Origin: Dyadobacter psychrophilus
GTDB taxonomy: Bacteria > Bacteroidota > Bacteroidia > Cytophagales > Spirosomataceae
Direction: 5' to 3'
Assembly (NCBI RefSeq): GCF_900167945.1
Contig: NZ_FUZA01000002.1
Span: 806,001-870,000, forward strand
Length of the DNA stretch: 64,000 nucleotides
Shown here: piece by piece, positions 52,748-61,373 of the stretch
How the letters are laid out: each line of letters begins with the position of its first letter
Numbering within the stretch: the stretch's first letter is position 1
Position numbers and translations under genes: made by a program
The notes under the pieces: generated by a model
Told to the model about the DNA's origin: nothing
The model's database searches: none
The model's input: the letters and a program-made list of their open reading frames with translations, nothing else

Positions 52748-55174
52748 TCATTCGCTTCGCAAAGATTTGACCGGGTTCATGAGCGCGGTGGTTATTGTTT
52801 TGCTGGATATTGAAATGACTACCAATAGCAAGACGAACAGGGCAGGAGCTGAGAAAAGCCACCAGCTCAACTCAATGCGCACTGCGTAATGGGCAAGCCA
52901 GTTCTTCACTAAAAAGTAAGTTATAGGCAACCCGATGAGAATCGCTATCAGGACAGTTCTGATAAAATCTTTTGAAAGCAAAAGCATCAGGTTCGTAGTG
53001 CTTGCGCCAATTACCTTGCGGATCCCAATTTCTTTGGTACGCTTTGACACCGTGAAAGTAGCCAAACCGAACAGGCCCAAACAGGAGATGAGAATCGCGA
53101 AGGTCGTTAAGGCACTAAACACGTGCTGAAACCTGTCGTCAGATTTATATTGTTTGTCATATTCGCTGTCCAGAAAGAAATAGCTGAACGGTGAATATGG
53201 AAAGTTGGCCCCGTAAACCTTTTTCAATGTTGCAAGCTGCTCTTCGGTGTTTCCCGGCCGGAACTTCACGCTTGCGTAAGATTTGAAATTGGGAGAGTAC
53301 ATATGAACGATCGGAATGTGTGCGGCTTTTGGCGATTCGTAATGGTAATTTTTGACAACTCCCCTGATCGTTGCTTTGCGATTCCACAGACTTACACGCG
53401 TTCCGATTGCCTCGGCAGGAGTAGGGATTCCCCAAAGCCGGATCGTTTCCTCGTTAACAATAAGTTGGCGGTCTGTGGTGTCAGCAAAACCGGGACGGGT
53501 TAACGCGTCGAAATTCTGACCAGCCAGCAGCTTAATTCCCATTACATTGAAAAAGGACGTATCTATTTCAGTTATATAATAGTTGTAGTAAGTTTTGGTG
53601 ATAGCATCAGCTAAGTTGACGCCCGTAGTGGTGCCCATTTGGGTTGAACCCAGACCTGGGACGGTGCCGGAGAACGACACTGATTTTACTTGCGATTGGT
53701 CGAGCAGCATTTGCCGGAATGCACCATAATCCTGCCCGGCATTGCTGGTAACCGGCGCCTCCACAACCAAAGTGTGATCAATGTTCAGGCCCAGGCTTTG
53801 CTGCCGCAAAAACTTTACCTGCCGGTACACGGCAAATGTTTGCACCAGCAGAATAATAGTGATTGTAAATTGGAAGACTACCAGGGACTTACGAAGAACT
53901 ATGCCTTTTACTGAACGGGAAAAATTACCTTTGAGCACTGTCACCGGATCGAACGAAGACAGGACAAATGCTGGATAAAAGCCCGATATACAGATGCTCA
54001 GCAACAGGAATGCGCCGACAGTCTTCCAGAAAAATTTGTCTGTAAATACTGTAAAACCCTCGGGCAGGCCCGCCATATCGACAAATACAGATTGAAGCGC
54101 TGCCACTAATCCAATCGCCACGACTCCTGCGAGCACGTTGACAAGAATGGTCTCCATCAGAATTTGTGCCCTGATCTGGTTCCTTGTAGAACCAACGACT
54201 TTTCGCATGCCAATTTCCCGAGCGCGATCGAGGGATTTGGAAGTGGTTAAATTTATATAATTAACAAAAGCAGTAAGGAGCACCAGGATTGCAACGCCCA
54301 GCAAAAAATACACCGACCTGGCTTCACCATTTGGTTCGGTTTCGTAAGTTTTATGTGAATAAAGGTGAATGTCACTGATCTTTTGTGCGACAACACGCTC
54401 ATTAACAATCTTCTTTTCACTGATCAATTTATCGCTGAAAGCCGCCAAAGACTTCGCAAAAGCATCATATGTTGTGTTTTCGTCGAGTTGCAGATAGGTG
54501 TAAGTGTTATTGTTGTTCCAGTTATCTTCGTTTTCACCAAAGTCCGACAGCATAGTCGGATAGGAAAGGATCATGTCGAATTTCAAATGCGTATTAATAG
54601 GACTGTCCGGCACTACACCCACTACATCCAGCAACACGCTGCCTTTTGTTCTTGGAATTTTCAAGGTTTTGCCCACCACATCAAGTGTGTTGAAGTAGGT
54701 CAAAGCCAGCGATTTTGTAAGAACAACCTGGCGGGGTTTGGTGAAAATATCTTTACGGCTTCCCCTTAGCAGCGGATAGCCAAACATGGAGAAAAAGGAT
54801 GAATCGACTGCGTAGACATTATCAACCAAGTAATATTTATCGCCAAGCTGGACCGTTACATTGGGTTTGCGCAGGGGATAGGCGCGGGTGAAATTCACGA
54901 TTTCATTCATTTCCCGCAGGGCCCTGGCGCCAACCGGCGGATACATCTCAGCATCCTGAGCGTCCAGGGCGCCGCCGTTCAGATAATCCATCGTAACCCG
55001 CACGATCCGATCGGACAGCGGGTACGATTTTTCGTAACTCAATTCGAAGCGCACATATTGGATAATCAGCAATGCAACTGCCAAACCAGTGGCCAGGCCC
55101 ACAATGTTGATCAGTGTGAACATGTTATCTTTCCTGATAACACGCAGGGCAATTTTGATATAATTTTTAAGCAT
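52748..55174 (-). CDS. ABC transporter permease (MacB/FtsX-like)
   Basis: An 808-residue permease with two MacB-type periplasmic domains and two FtsX membrane modules. It opens 'MLKNYIKIALRVIRKDNMFT' with the first helix near 20-42, has FtsX helices at about 285-425 ('REIGMRKVVGSTRNQI') and again at about 685-795 ('TKEIGIRKVIGASTTNLMLL'). This duplicated form without an ATPase gene beside it is common in Cytophagales, where many paralogues exist; it would act with an ATPase encoded elsewhere in mechanotransmission or export. No substrate can be proposed. Confidence 0.93.
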   Translation of the reverse strand: MLKNYIKIALRVIRKDNMFTLINIVGLATGLAVALLIIQYVRFELSYEKSYPLSDRIVRVTMDYLNGGALDAQDAEMYPPVGARALREMNEIVNFTRAYPLRKPNVTVQLGDKYYLVDNVYAVDSSFFSMFGYPLLRGSRKDIFTKPRQVVLTKSLALTYFNTLDVVGKTLKIPRTKGSVLLDVVGVVPDSPINTHLKFDMILSYPTMLSDFGENEDNWNNNNTYTYLQLDENTTYDAFAKSLAAFSDKLISEKKIVNERVVAQKISDIHLYSHKTYETEPNGEARSVYFLLGVAILVLLTAFVNYINLTTSKSLDRAREIGMRKVVGSTRNQIRAQILMETILVNVLAGVVAIGLVAALQSVFVDMAGLPEGFTVFTDKFFWKTVGAFLLLSICISGFYPAFVLSSFDPVTVLKGNFSRSVKGIVLRKSLVVFQFTITIILLVQTFAVYRQVKFLRQQSLGLNIDHTLVVEAPVTSNAGQDYGAFRQMLLDQSQVKSVSFSGTVPGLGSTQMGTTTGVNLADAITKTYYNYYITEIDTSFFNVMGIKLLAGQNFDALTRPGFADTTDRQLIVNEETIRLWGIPTPAEAIGTRVSLWNRKATIRGVVKNYHYESPKAAHIPIVHMYSPNFKSYASVKFRPGNTEEQLATLKKVYGANFPYSPFSYFFLDSEYDKQYKSDDRFQHVFSALTTFAILISCLGLFGLATFTVSKRTKEIGIRKVIGASTTNLMLLLSKDFIRTVLIAILIGLPITYFLVKNWLAHYAVRIELSWWLFSAPALFVLLLVVISISSKTITTALMNPVKSLRSE

Positions 55175-55434
55175 AACTGATGTTTATCAATCCCAATGAC
55201 ACAGATCGCATTTACATATCCTAAATATTATACCCAACAGAAAATCCTCGTATACAAGCTCAAAACGCCATTTATCAGCATTCAGATGTACGATATCGGA
55301 CAGTTCGGATACGGATTGATCGGATGGTTATTCCTTCTTCGGCGGATCATATGCCAGTATCTTACACGCATGAGGAAATTGCACATTTTTATCACCGCCC
55401 GTGAACTAATGTTTTCAAACGGAGGTTCATAGGC

Positions 55435-55454
55435 ATATCGGGAAAAGTCGATAT
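55435..55454. promoter_or_regulatory. palindrome ATATCG-N8-CGATAT, candidate ArsR operator
   Basis: Perfect 6-bp arms with an 8-base spacer end 8 bases before the ATG of the ArsR gene. A related 8-bp palindrome, CGATATCG, lies at 55291-55298. The position fits autoregulation. Confidence 0.5.
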
Positions 55455-55462
55455 AAGGCAAT

Positions 55463-55762
55463 ATGGATCACTTGGAAATTTTTAAAGCCCTATCAAACAA
55501 AGCCAGGCTGGAAATCCTGAACTGGCTTAAAGAACCTGAGACAAGCTTCCCCGGGCAGCAGGTCTTTGGCTTCGAACATGGTGTATGTGTAGGTCAGATT
55601 CAGCAAAAAGCTGGGCTTACCCAGTCCACAGTTTCCGAATATTTATCCATTCTTCAGCGGGCAGGGCTTGTGACGTCCAAGCGTGTCGGCCAGTGGACAT
55701 ATTATAAGCGTAATGAGGAAGCTTTCCAGGTCCTGAGCCAAATTGTCCAATCAAAAATTTAG
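55463..55762 (+). CDS. ArsR family winged-helix transcriptional regulator
   Basis: A 99-residue regulator of usual ArsR size. It starts 'MDHLEIFKALSNKARLEILNWL' and has the HTH 'VGQIQQKAGLTQSTVSEYLSILQRAGLV' (about 43-70) followed by the wing 'KRVGQWTYYKRN'. The classic metal motif ELCVCDL is absent; the only Cys is in 'HGVCVGQIQ', so it may respond to a redox or organic signal rather than metal. It lies 15 bases upstream of the flavin oxidoreductase gene and probably controls it together with itself. Confidence 0.92.
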   Translation: MDHLEIFKALSNKARLEILNWLKEPETSFPGQQVFGFEHGVCVGQIQQKAGLTQSTVSEYLSILQRAGLVTSKRVGQWTYYKRNEEAFQVLSQIVQSKI

Positions 55763-55777
55763 TAAATTTCAAAAAGC

Positions 55778-56884
55778 ATGCAAACAGACACCCTGTTCAG
55801 GCCGTTTAGCCTGAAATCATTAAATATAAAAAACCGCATTGTCATGGCACCCATGACACGTTCATTCTCTCCTAATGGCATTCCAACAGACACAGTAGCA
55901 GCGTATTACACCAAGCGTGCGTACGGCGAGGTCGGCCTGATCCTCTCGGAAGGGACCGTCATCAACCGCGTTTCCTCTTCCAACGACGCTAATGTTCCGC
56001 ATTTTCACGGTGCAGAAGCACTGGCTGGCTGGCAAAAAGTAATCAGCAGTGTACACGCTTCCGGCGGGGCGATGGGCCCGCAGCTCTGGCACATGGGCAT
56101 CATGGACAACCATCATTCGGGCTGGGTTCCTGCCGAACCGTTCGAAGGGCCGTCAGGCATGGGAAGGCCTGGTTTCGTTAATGGTAAAACAATGACAGAC
56201 AGTGATATAGCAGATGTAATTGCTGCGTTCGGACAAGCTGCAGCCGATGCAAAGGAGCTGGGTTTTGACACGATCGAGCTTCATGGTGCACACGGTTACC
56301 TGATCGACCAGTTTTTTTGGGAAGAAACAAATAAGCGCACCGATATTTTTGGCGGAAAAACGTTGCCGGAACGTAGCCGCTTTGGAATTGAAGTGATCAA
56401 GGAAGTCCGCAGGCGGGTTGGCCCTGATTTTGCCGTTATCATTCGTTTGTCGCAGTTCAAGCCTTCCGCATATGACAACAAACTGGCAAAGACACCACAG
56501 GAAATGGAAGCGTGGCTGAATCCACTGGCCGATGCAGGGATTGACATCTTTCATTGCTCCCAGCGCCGTTTCTGGGAACCCGAATTCGCAGAATCCGACC
56601 TGAATTTTGCGGGTTGGGCCAAAAAGCTTACCGGAAAAGCAACAATCACTGTTGGTTCAATCGGTTTAACGGGCGAATTTCTGGCTGCATTTGCAGGTGA
56701 AAGTTCGGAGCCAAGTTCACTCGACGAGCTGGTAAGACGTATGGAACGCGGGGATTTTGATCTTGTCGCCGTGGGAAGGCCATTGCTGGCAGATCCGTCA
56801 TGGACAAGAAAAATTCACGAATCGCGGACCAGCGAGCTTAAAGGTTTCACGAAAGAAGCACTCCGTGAGCTGGTTTTAGACTAG
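55778..56884 (+). CDS. NADH:flavin oxidoreductase (old yellow enzyme family)
   Basis: A 368-residue old-yellow-enzyme TIM barrel. Seen: 'FRPFSLKSLNIKNRIVMAPMTR' at the FMN-binding N-terminus, 'FGQAAADAKELGFDTIELHGAHGYLIDQF' (substrate and FMN His/Asn region, here His-Gly-Ala-His), 'RFGIEVIKEVRRRVGPDFAVIIR' and 'FDLVAVGRPLLADPSW'. These enzymes reduce activated alkenes, quinones or nitro compounds with NAD(P)H. The ArsR gene just upstream makes it a candidate for an electrophile- or quinone-induced detoxifying pair. It converges with the dipeptidase gene. Confidence 0.93.
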   Translation: MQTDTLFRPFSLKSLNIKNRIVMAPMTRSFSPNGIPTDTVAAYYTKRAYGEVGLILSEGTVINRVSSSNDANVPHFHGAEALAGWQKVISSVHASGGAMGPQLWHMGIMDNHHSGWVPAEPFEGPSGMGRPGFVNGKTMTDSDIADVIAAFGQAAADAKELGFDTIELHGAHGYLIDQFFWEETNKRTDIFGGKTLPERSRFGIEVIKEVRRRVGPDFAVIIRLSQFKPSAYDNKLAKTPQEMEAWLNPLADAGIDIFHCSQRRFWEPEFAESDLNFAGWAKKLTGKATITVGSIGLTGEFLAAFAGESSEPSSLDELVRRMERGDFDLVAVGRPLLADPSWTRKIHESRTSELKGFTKEALRELVLD

Positions 56885-56897
56885 TTGCTCCTAACTC

Positions 56898-58172
56898 TCA
56901 TTTTCCCTCGGTTACCTGTCGGATCACGCGCAGCCAGTTCAAGCCTAAAATCTTTTTGATTCGCTGGTCGCTGTAACCCAACTTCTGCATTGCAATCGTG
57001 ATCTGCGGATAATCGCTGATGTCTTTGATTTCACGTGGTAGTTCGGGTCCGCCATCCAGATCGGAACCGAGGGCAATGTGATCCTCGCCGACTAATTTAA
57101 CGCCATAGTCAATTACGTCAGCCAGCTGATCTACGTGCATCCAGTATGCATCGGGGATAGTTCCTTTAAAGGTAAATGGCAGCTCGCGCGCGAATTCTCT
57201 GTCAACATCCTCGATGGTTTGGGTAGTAACCTGGGTGGTGAGTATCCGTGGCGTTTCGGGCTGCGGACTGGGCTGTACCCGGGCTGGATTGTTCTCTTTC
57301 TGCCATGCCCAATATTTTGGATTGTTGAACAGGCTGCCAAAATGTACGCCGATAACGCCCCCTTTTGCGGCAATGGCTTTTGCAGCTTCGTCCGTAATGC
57401 AGCGTGGATGATCAACGATTTTGTGAAAACCACCGTGGCTATAAATTACCGGGTGACGACTGGCAGCTGCCGATTGCATAATGGCATCGTTGGATGCGTG
57501 CGCCACATTGATGACCATGCCGAGGTCGTTCATTTCCCTGATTACTGCTTTTCCGTGATCATTGATGCCGCCCCAGGTGTACACATCGTTGCAGGCATCG
57601 ATAAAAGCGTTTGTAGTACTGTGGGCAGTCAGCTGCATGGAGCGCAAGCCCAGCTTGTAAAGGGCGCGAAGCAGGTCAAGGTCACCATGAAGGTCATAAC
57701 CGCCTTCCAAATCCAGGAAGGCGGCTATCTTACCTTTTTTATGGATACGTTCGATATCGGATGCCGTTAGTGCCAGCTCGATCACCGAATTGTTTTTTTT
57801 GATTTGGTCCAGTGCCAGGTTTACAACCCGGAAAGTATTTTTAGTCTCGAACCTTCCCGGATAATAGTTTTCAGGTGTATACACTGAAAAGAACATCGCG
57901 TCCAATCCGCCTTCCTTAGCCCTTGGAAGATCGACGGTCCCATCCGGATAACGCTGGCCAATATCCGTTTTCAATATCAGCTCGCGGCTCATCACATGGG
58001 TATGCCCATCCATCACAAACGCATCACGATGCAGGTCCGGCATTGGTTTGCTTTGGGAATTCAGAAAAAATTCATTGCCAGCCACACCAGTGGATAAAGA
58101 TTGATTTTTTGAAAAGACATGACCGGCTGCGGGCAAAAGGGTTAAGGATTTTATTACATCTCTGCGTTTCAT
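56898..58172 (-). CDS. membrane dipeptidase family (M19) protein
   Basis: A 424-residue exported M19 peptidase. The leader 'MKRRDVIKSLTLLPAAGHVFS' is Tat-like. Zinc-site motifs are in order: 'VMDGHTHVMS' (His-x-His, where many M19 members have His-x-Asp), 'AAFLDLEGGYDL' (bridging Glu), 'NVAHAS' and 'PVIYSHGGFH' (His ligands), and 'GEDHIALGSDLDGG' (catalytic-site Asp region). M19 enzymes cleave dipeptides, including D-amino-acid forms. Its ATG is only 3 bases after the stop of the YoeB-type toxin gene upstream, so it is probably transcribed from the toxin-antitoxin promoter. Confidence 0.92.
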   Translation of the reverse strand: MKRRDVIKSLTLLPAAGHVFSKNQSLSTGVAGNEFFLNSQSKPMPDLHRDAFVMDGHTHVMSRELILKTDIGQRYPDGTVDLPRAKEGGLDAMFFSVYTPENYYPGRFETKNTFRVVNLALDQIKKNNSVIELALTASDIERIHKKGKIAAFLDLEGGYDLHGDLDLLRALYKLGLRSMQLTAHSTTNAFIDACNDVYTWGGINDHGKAVIREMNDLGMVINVAHASNDAIMQSAAASRHPVIYSHGGFHKIVDHPRCITDEAAKAIAAKGGVIGVHFGSLFNNPKYWAWQKENNPARVQPSPQPETPRILTTQVTTQTIEDVDREFARELPFTFKGTIPDAYWMHVDQLADVIDYGVKLVGEDHIALGSDLDGGPELPREIKDISDYPQITIAMQKLGYSDQRIKKILGLNWLRVIRQVTEGK

Positions 58173-58175
58173 TCG

Positions 58176-58451
58176 CTATTTATCGTCGTAATGACCTTTG
58201 GAAGAAATAATGTAAACTGTAATGGTATCTTCATCCACCGAATATAGAAGTCGGTGCTTGTCGGTTATCTTTCGTGCATATAATCCTGCGAGGTCATGCC
58301 TTTTAAGCTGCGGTTTCCCACGTCCTGTTTTAGGATGTTCTGAAAGCTCCTCGATTAACAGCCTAGCCTTCTTATATGCCTGCGGCTCAGATTTTTTCAG
58401 GAATTGTAAGTCTTCTTTTGCTTTATCCGAAAAAACAATGGTATATATCAC
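58176..58451 (-). CDS. YoeB/Txe family mRNA interferase toxin
   Basis: A 91-residue RelE-superfamily toxin of the YoeB type. Typical features: 'YTIVFSDKAKEDLQFLKKSEP' at the start, 'GRGKPQLKRHDLAGLYARKITDKHRLLYSV' (core with the catalytic Arg/Glu region) and the C-terminal 'ISSKGHYDDK' with the conserved His-Tyr pair. YoeB cleaves mRNA on the ribosome. Its start overlaps the antitoxin stop by 4 bases, the usual arrangement with the antitoxin first. The M19 gene follows 3 bases later. Confidence 0.92.
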   Translation of the reverse strand: MIYTIVFSDKAKEDLQFLKKSEPQAYKKARLLIEELSEHPKTGRGKPQLKRHDLAGLYARKITDKHRLLYSVDEDTITVYIISSKGHYDDK

Positions 58452-58708
58452 AGGCTATCAAAAAATGCGTCGAGCTCCTCTTTCGTCTTGATAACTGTGG
58501 ACTTCCCGTCTTTAATCTCCTGTTGCGAATCTTTGATGCGCTGAATCATTTCGGGAGTGAAATAAAGGTCGTCTTCCGATACAGGAGTAAGCACATATGT
58601 TTGTTTACGTCCTCTTCTGATGACCACTTTTTCTCCTCTGTCGGCCATTTCGAAAAAATCCTTTTGCCTCTCTCTGAACTGTCTGCTTGTTGTTTCGATG
58701 ATTGCCAT
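58448..58708 (-). CDS. Phd/YefM-type antitoxin
   Basis: An 86-residue antitoxin. The start at 58708 gives 'MAIIETTSRQFRERQKDFFEMADRGEKVVIRRGRKQTYVL', the DNA-binding N-terminal half of Phd/YefM proteins; the earlier in-frame ATG lies in the operator. The acidic, helical C-terminus ('TVIKTKEELDAFFDSL') should bind and neutralise the toxin. It would repress its own promoter through the palindrome at 58710-58729. Confidence 0.9.
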   Translation of the reverse strand: MAIIETTSRQFRERQKDFFEMADRGEKVVIRRGRKQTYVLTPVSEDDLYFTPEMIQRIKDSQQEIKDGKSTVIKTKEELDAFFDSL

Positions 58709-58709
58709 A

Positions 58710-58736
58710 GTGTACTTTTTTTGGTACACAAATATA
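58710..58736 (-). promoter_or_regulatory. toxin-antitoxin promoter with overlapping operator
   Basis: The palindrome GTGTAC-N8-GTACAC at 58710-58729 abuts a minus-strand -7 box TATATTTG (plus strand CAAATATA at 58729-58736). Transcription would start inside the palindrome, about 14 bases before the antitoxin ATG, the expected geometry for autorepression. Confidence 0.65.
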
Positions 58737-58768
58737 AAAAGTTTTATGAGATAAAAACTTACTGAAAC

Positions 58769-60118
58769 CTATTCACTGAACCCCCGCATATAAGGCACAT
58801 TCGGCGGGCGCTGGCCGGTGCTGAATTGCGCGCCTCTTGTGGAACGGTATTTCATGTTCATAAATGGCGTTTCGATGCGGCGCCCCACGGCGGAGTACTT
58901 GCCGTTTTCCCAGTTTGATTCCATATTATATGCAACGATCCCGGTCGATAAAAGCAGTCGCTCCGCATTGAATGGTTCCTTTTTGGTTACCATCATCTCG
59001 GTGATCCAATGAGGCTGGGAGTTGGAGGCGTGATACTGCGAAAAGGGACCAGGCCAGTCGAGCATGGAGATCACCGTGGGGTCTTTTTGTCCTTCTATAT
59101 CGCCGGCATATGTCCACCCTACACCCTGGCCCGAATATACCGCTGCTTTGGTCTCATCATTATACTCCACGATACATACATTTGGTTTGGCAATCTCCTG
59201 AAAATGTCCGGGTTTCAGGTTGAAGGTTGTCCGCACGGCTTCCAGCAGCTTGCCAGCCCAGGGATTGCTTTCGGTCCACTTCCATGTTTCAGGGCCGCGT
59301 ATACATTGCACCGACCTGACCCCTGTTTCACCTCCCTTGCGGCGCTCTACAAATGCCTGTAAGACATCAACGCAATGAAAAAGTGCTCCCTCATCCGGGG
59401 CGCCACCGATAACAACCGACGTTTTCAGGGGTGTATCCATATCAAGTTCGATCTCGGGCTTGCGAAAATAAACTGGTATGGAAGAGCCCCCGCTCAAAGG
59501 GAAGTTCAGCTCACGGGATTTGTCAAACATCCATTTAGCTTCGTCCCAACTGTAAGAGAGATGCTTGTCGTTGAAGACGGGCACCGAGCGCTTGCTTTGC
59601 TCAAAAACCCGGATCACTTTCTCATAGATCCACCAGCGTGGCAAAAGCCACTGCCCTTTCAGGTTGGTAGGGTATTCCCCATGTTCCCCTACGATGACCA
59701 CGCCATCCACCGCAAGTTCATTTCCGCCAAGCATGACGGCTTCGCCTACTGTTTTATAGATGGGAATATTTTTGGATTTGCATATTTTCTGACCCAGCAA
59801 GCTTGTCTCAAACTGGTGAATGTAAACGGCTGCAACTTCCACCCGTGATGGAGTGTGGGCGCCTTGCCACCAATATCCGTCCAGCAGCTTGGTCACGATC
59901 CAGTCCGCATGCGATCTGGTAGCGCCCCAATAACTGACCAGACAAGCTATACGAGGCGGTTTTTGTGCAGTCTGACCAAACGAACCGGGAGCAGTGCCGG
60001 TCAGCGCGGCCAAGCCTGCCATACCCGTAAGTCCAATCATTTCACGCCGGGTAAGGAGTGGTTGCGGCTCGCTGGTATCCGGTCCGCTGCCTGCCAATTC
60101 GATATATTTTTCTTGCAT
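58769..60118 (-). CDS. Tat-exported protein of unknown function
   Basis: A 449-residue protein. The start at 60118 follows a good -7 box by about 40 bases. After a ~20-residue lead the twin-arginine motif appears: 'LLTRREMIGLTGMAGLAALTG'. The mature part has alternating strand/helix character: 'RIACLVSYWGATRSHADWI', 'AVDGVVIVGEHGEYPTN', 'SVPVFNDKHLSYSWDEAKWM', 'VLQAFVERRKGGETGVRSVQ' and a C-terminal 'AQFSTGQRPPNVPYMRGFSE'. I recall similar uncharacterised proteins in Planctomycetes and other glycan degraders, but no function. The Rossmann-like pattern could indicate an oxidoreductase or sugar-binding fold. Confidence 0.7.
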   Translation of the reverse strand: MQEKYIELAGSGPDTSEPQPLLTRREMIGLTGMAGLAALTGTAPGSFGQTAQKPPRIACLVSYWGATRSHADWIVTKLLDGYWWQGAHTPSRVEVAAVYIHQFETSLLGQKICKSKNIPIYKTVGEAVMLGGNELAVDGVVIVGEHGEYPTNLKGQWLLPRWWIYEKVIRVFEQSKRSVPVFNDKHLSYSWDEAKWMFDKSRELNFPLSGGSSIPVYFRKPEIELDMDTPLKTSVVIGGAPDEGALFHCVDVLQAFVERRKGGETGVRSVQCIRGPETWKWTESNPWAGKLLEAVRTTFNLKPGHFQEIAKPNVCIVEYNDETKAAVYSGQGVGWTYAGDIEGQKDPTVISMLDWPGPFSQYHASNSQPHWITEMMVTKKEPFNAERLLLSTGIVAYNMESNWENGKYSAVGRRIETPFMNMKYRSTRGAQFSTGQRPPNVPYMRGFSE

Positions 60119-60164
60119 AATATTTGATGTTGCAGTGATCAAAATCAATTTGCTATTCTGTCAT

Positions 60165-60172
60165 CAAATATA
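60165..60172 (-). promoter_or_regulatory. -7 promoter box for the Tat-exported unknown protein
   Basis: The plus strand reads CAAATATA, i.e. TATATTTG on the minus strand, an exact TAnnTTTG match 47 bases upstream of the chosen start. No clear -33 element. Confidence 0.5.
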
Positions 60173-60382
60173 AATCTACACGATTACTTCTAAATAATTT
60201 GCTGCTACCGCTTCACAGCATTAAGATTGGAGATTTTGATTAGAGAAATTGAGCTTGTGTCCAAATAGCCCGATTGGTTTGGCACGTTATTTAGTGGTAA
60301 TACTTGTCACCTTTTTGGGGCAGTGTTTTTCTAAAATTTACATTTTTACCAAACAACCTTCACAATACATAAACCACAGAAT

Positions 60383-61054
60383 ATGGGTACACCAACCAAA
60401 CAGCATTCATTTCTGTATAGAAACGGGCTGGGCTTGCTATTCTCTGCCTTATTTATAGTAACACTTTTTGCTCAGGCCATCACTGGCTTTTATGAACACA
60501 ATTCAGAACTGGAACAGGACCACGCAGCATCAATCGGCTTTGTCGAATATCTGAATTCCGGGCATTTTATCTCCGCCACATTTGAAAATTTTGAGAGCGA
60601 ATTCCTGCAAATGGCTTTATATGTTATTCTTACGGTCGGGCTGCGCCAGAAAGGTTCTGCGGAATCCAAATCGCTGGATGAACCCGAGGAGGTTGACAGG
60701 GAGCCCAAGCCGGGCCCGGATGCACCTTGGCCCGTCCGGAAAGGAGGGGTCGTTCTGAAACTTTATGAAAACTCACTATTCATCGTTTTTGCGATCTTGT
60801 TCCTGGTCAGCTGGTGTTTGCACCTGTACGGAAGTTGGATTGACCATAATGAGCAGCAGGTTTTGAACGGCCAGCCCACGGACACTGTGGCCAATTATCT
60901 GACGCAGGCGAACTTCTGGTTTGAAACATTCCAGAACTGGCAAAGTGAGTTCCTGTCAATAGCAAGCATTGTGCTGCTAACTATTTTCCTGCGTCAGAAA
61001 GGTTCGCCGGAGTCCAAGCCTGTGGACGCCCCACATTCAGAAACGGGTAAATAA
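60383..61054 (+). CDS. DUF6766-like membrane protein with internal duplication
   Basis: A 223-residue membrane protein with four predicted helices (about 12-34, 73-88, 126-148 and 190-207). The two halves are homologous: each has a helix entering a 'YEHN/DHNEQ' loop and ends in a helix followed by 'LRQKGSAESK' or 'LRQKGSPESK'. This matches my recollection of the DUF6766 group, whose function is unknown. The coiled-coil gene follows 21 bases later, so they may be one operon. Confidence 0.75.
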   Translation: MGTPTKQHSFLYRNGLGLLFSALFIVTLFAQAITGFYEHNSELEQDHAASIGFVEYLNSGHFISATFENFESEFLQMALYVILTVGLRQKGSAESKSLDEPEEVDREPKPGPDAPWPVRKGGVVLKLYENSLFIVFAILFLVSWCLHLYGSWIDHNEQQVLNGQPTDTVANYLTQANFWFETFQNWQSEFLSIASIVLLTIFLRQKGSPESKPVDAPHSETGK

Positions 61055-61075
61055 AAAATTAATGTTCCCCATAAC

Positions 61076-61330
61076 ATGGCATCCAATAACAATCTGAAAA
61101 AAAGTTATCAGAAGTTGCTCAACTGGTACAAGTACAGGGCAGAAGAGAACTCAAAATCGCTCTTAAAGTTGCAAAAGCTCCTGTCGGAACTGGATAGGGA
61201 ATCGCAGGGTAATGAGGTTTATGATAAAGACATTGATGATTTGGAATCCCTCAAATTCATTTATGAAACCGGTATCCGCAACTTTGAAAGCCAGGTCGAT
61301 AAATATCAGAAAATGATCAAAGACTTGTAA
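61076..61330 (+). CDS. small coiled-coil protein, unknown function
   Basis: An 84-residue, highly charged helical protein, predicted to form coiled coils from end to end ('KSLLKLQKLLSELDRE', 'DIDDLESLKFIYETG'). No signal peptide, no Cys. The heptad-like Leu spacing suggests self-association. It follows the DUF6766-like gene in the same direction and I do not recognise a family. Confidence 0.6.
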   Translation: MASNNNLKKSYQKLLNWYKYRAEENSKSLLKLQKLLSELDRESQGNEVYDKDIDDLESLKFIYETGIRNFESQVDKYQKMIKDL

Positions 61331-61373
61331 TTTCGCTGCTTACAAGCATTAGTAGCTACTAATTTTTTCAAGA

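Noticed and set aside
55196..55432. 78-residue plus-strand open frame between the permease and ArsR genes
   Set aside because: It has no family resemblance, no ribosome site or promoter and it overlaps repeated CGGA/CGATAT elements; more likely a regulatory region.
60249..60458. 69-residue plus-strand open frame before the DUF6766-like gene
   Set aside because: It overlaps the start of the better-supported membrane protein and lacks recognisable features.
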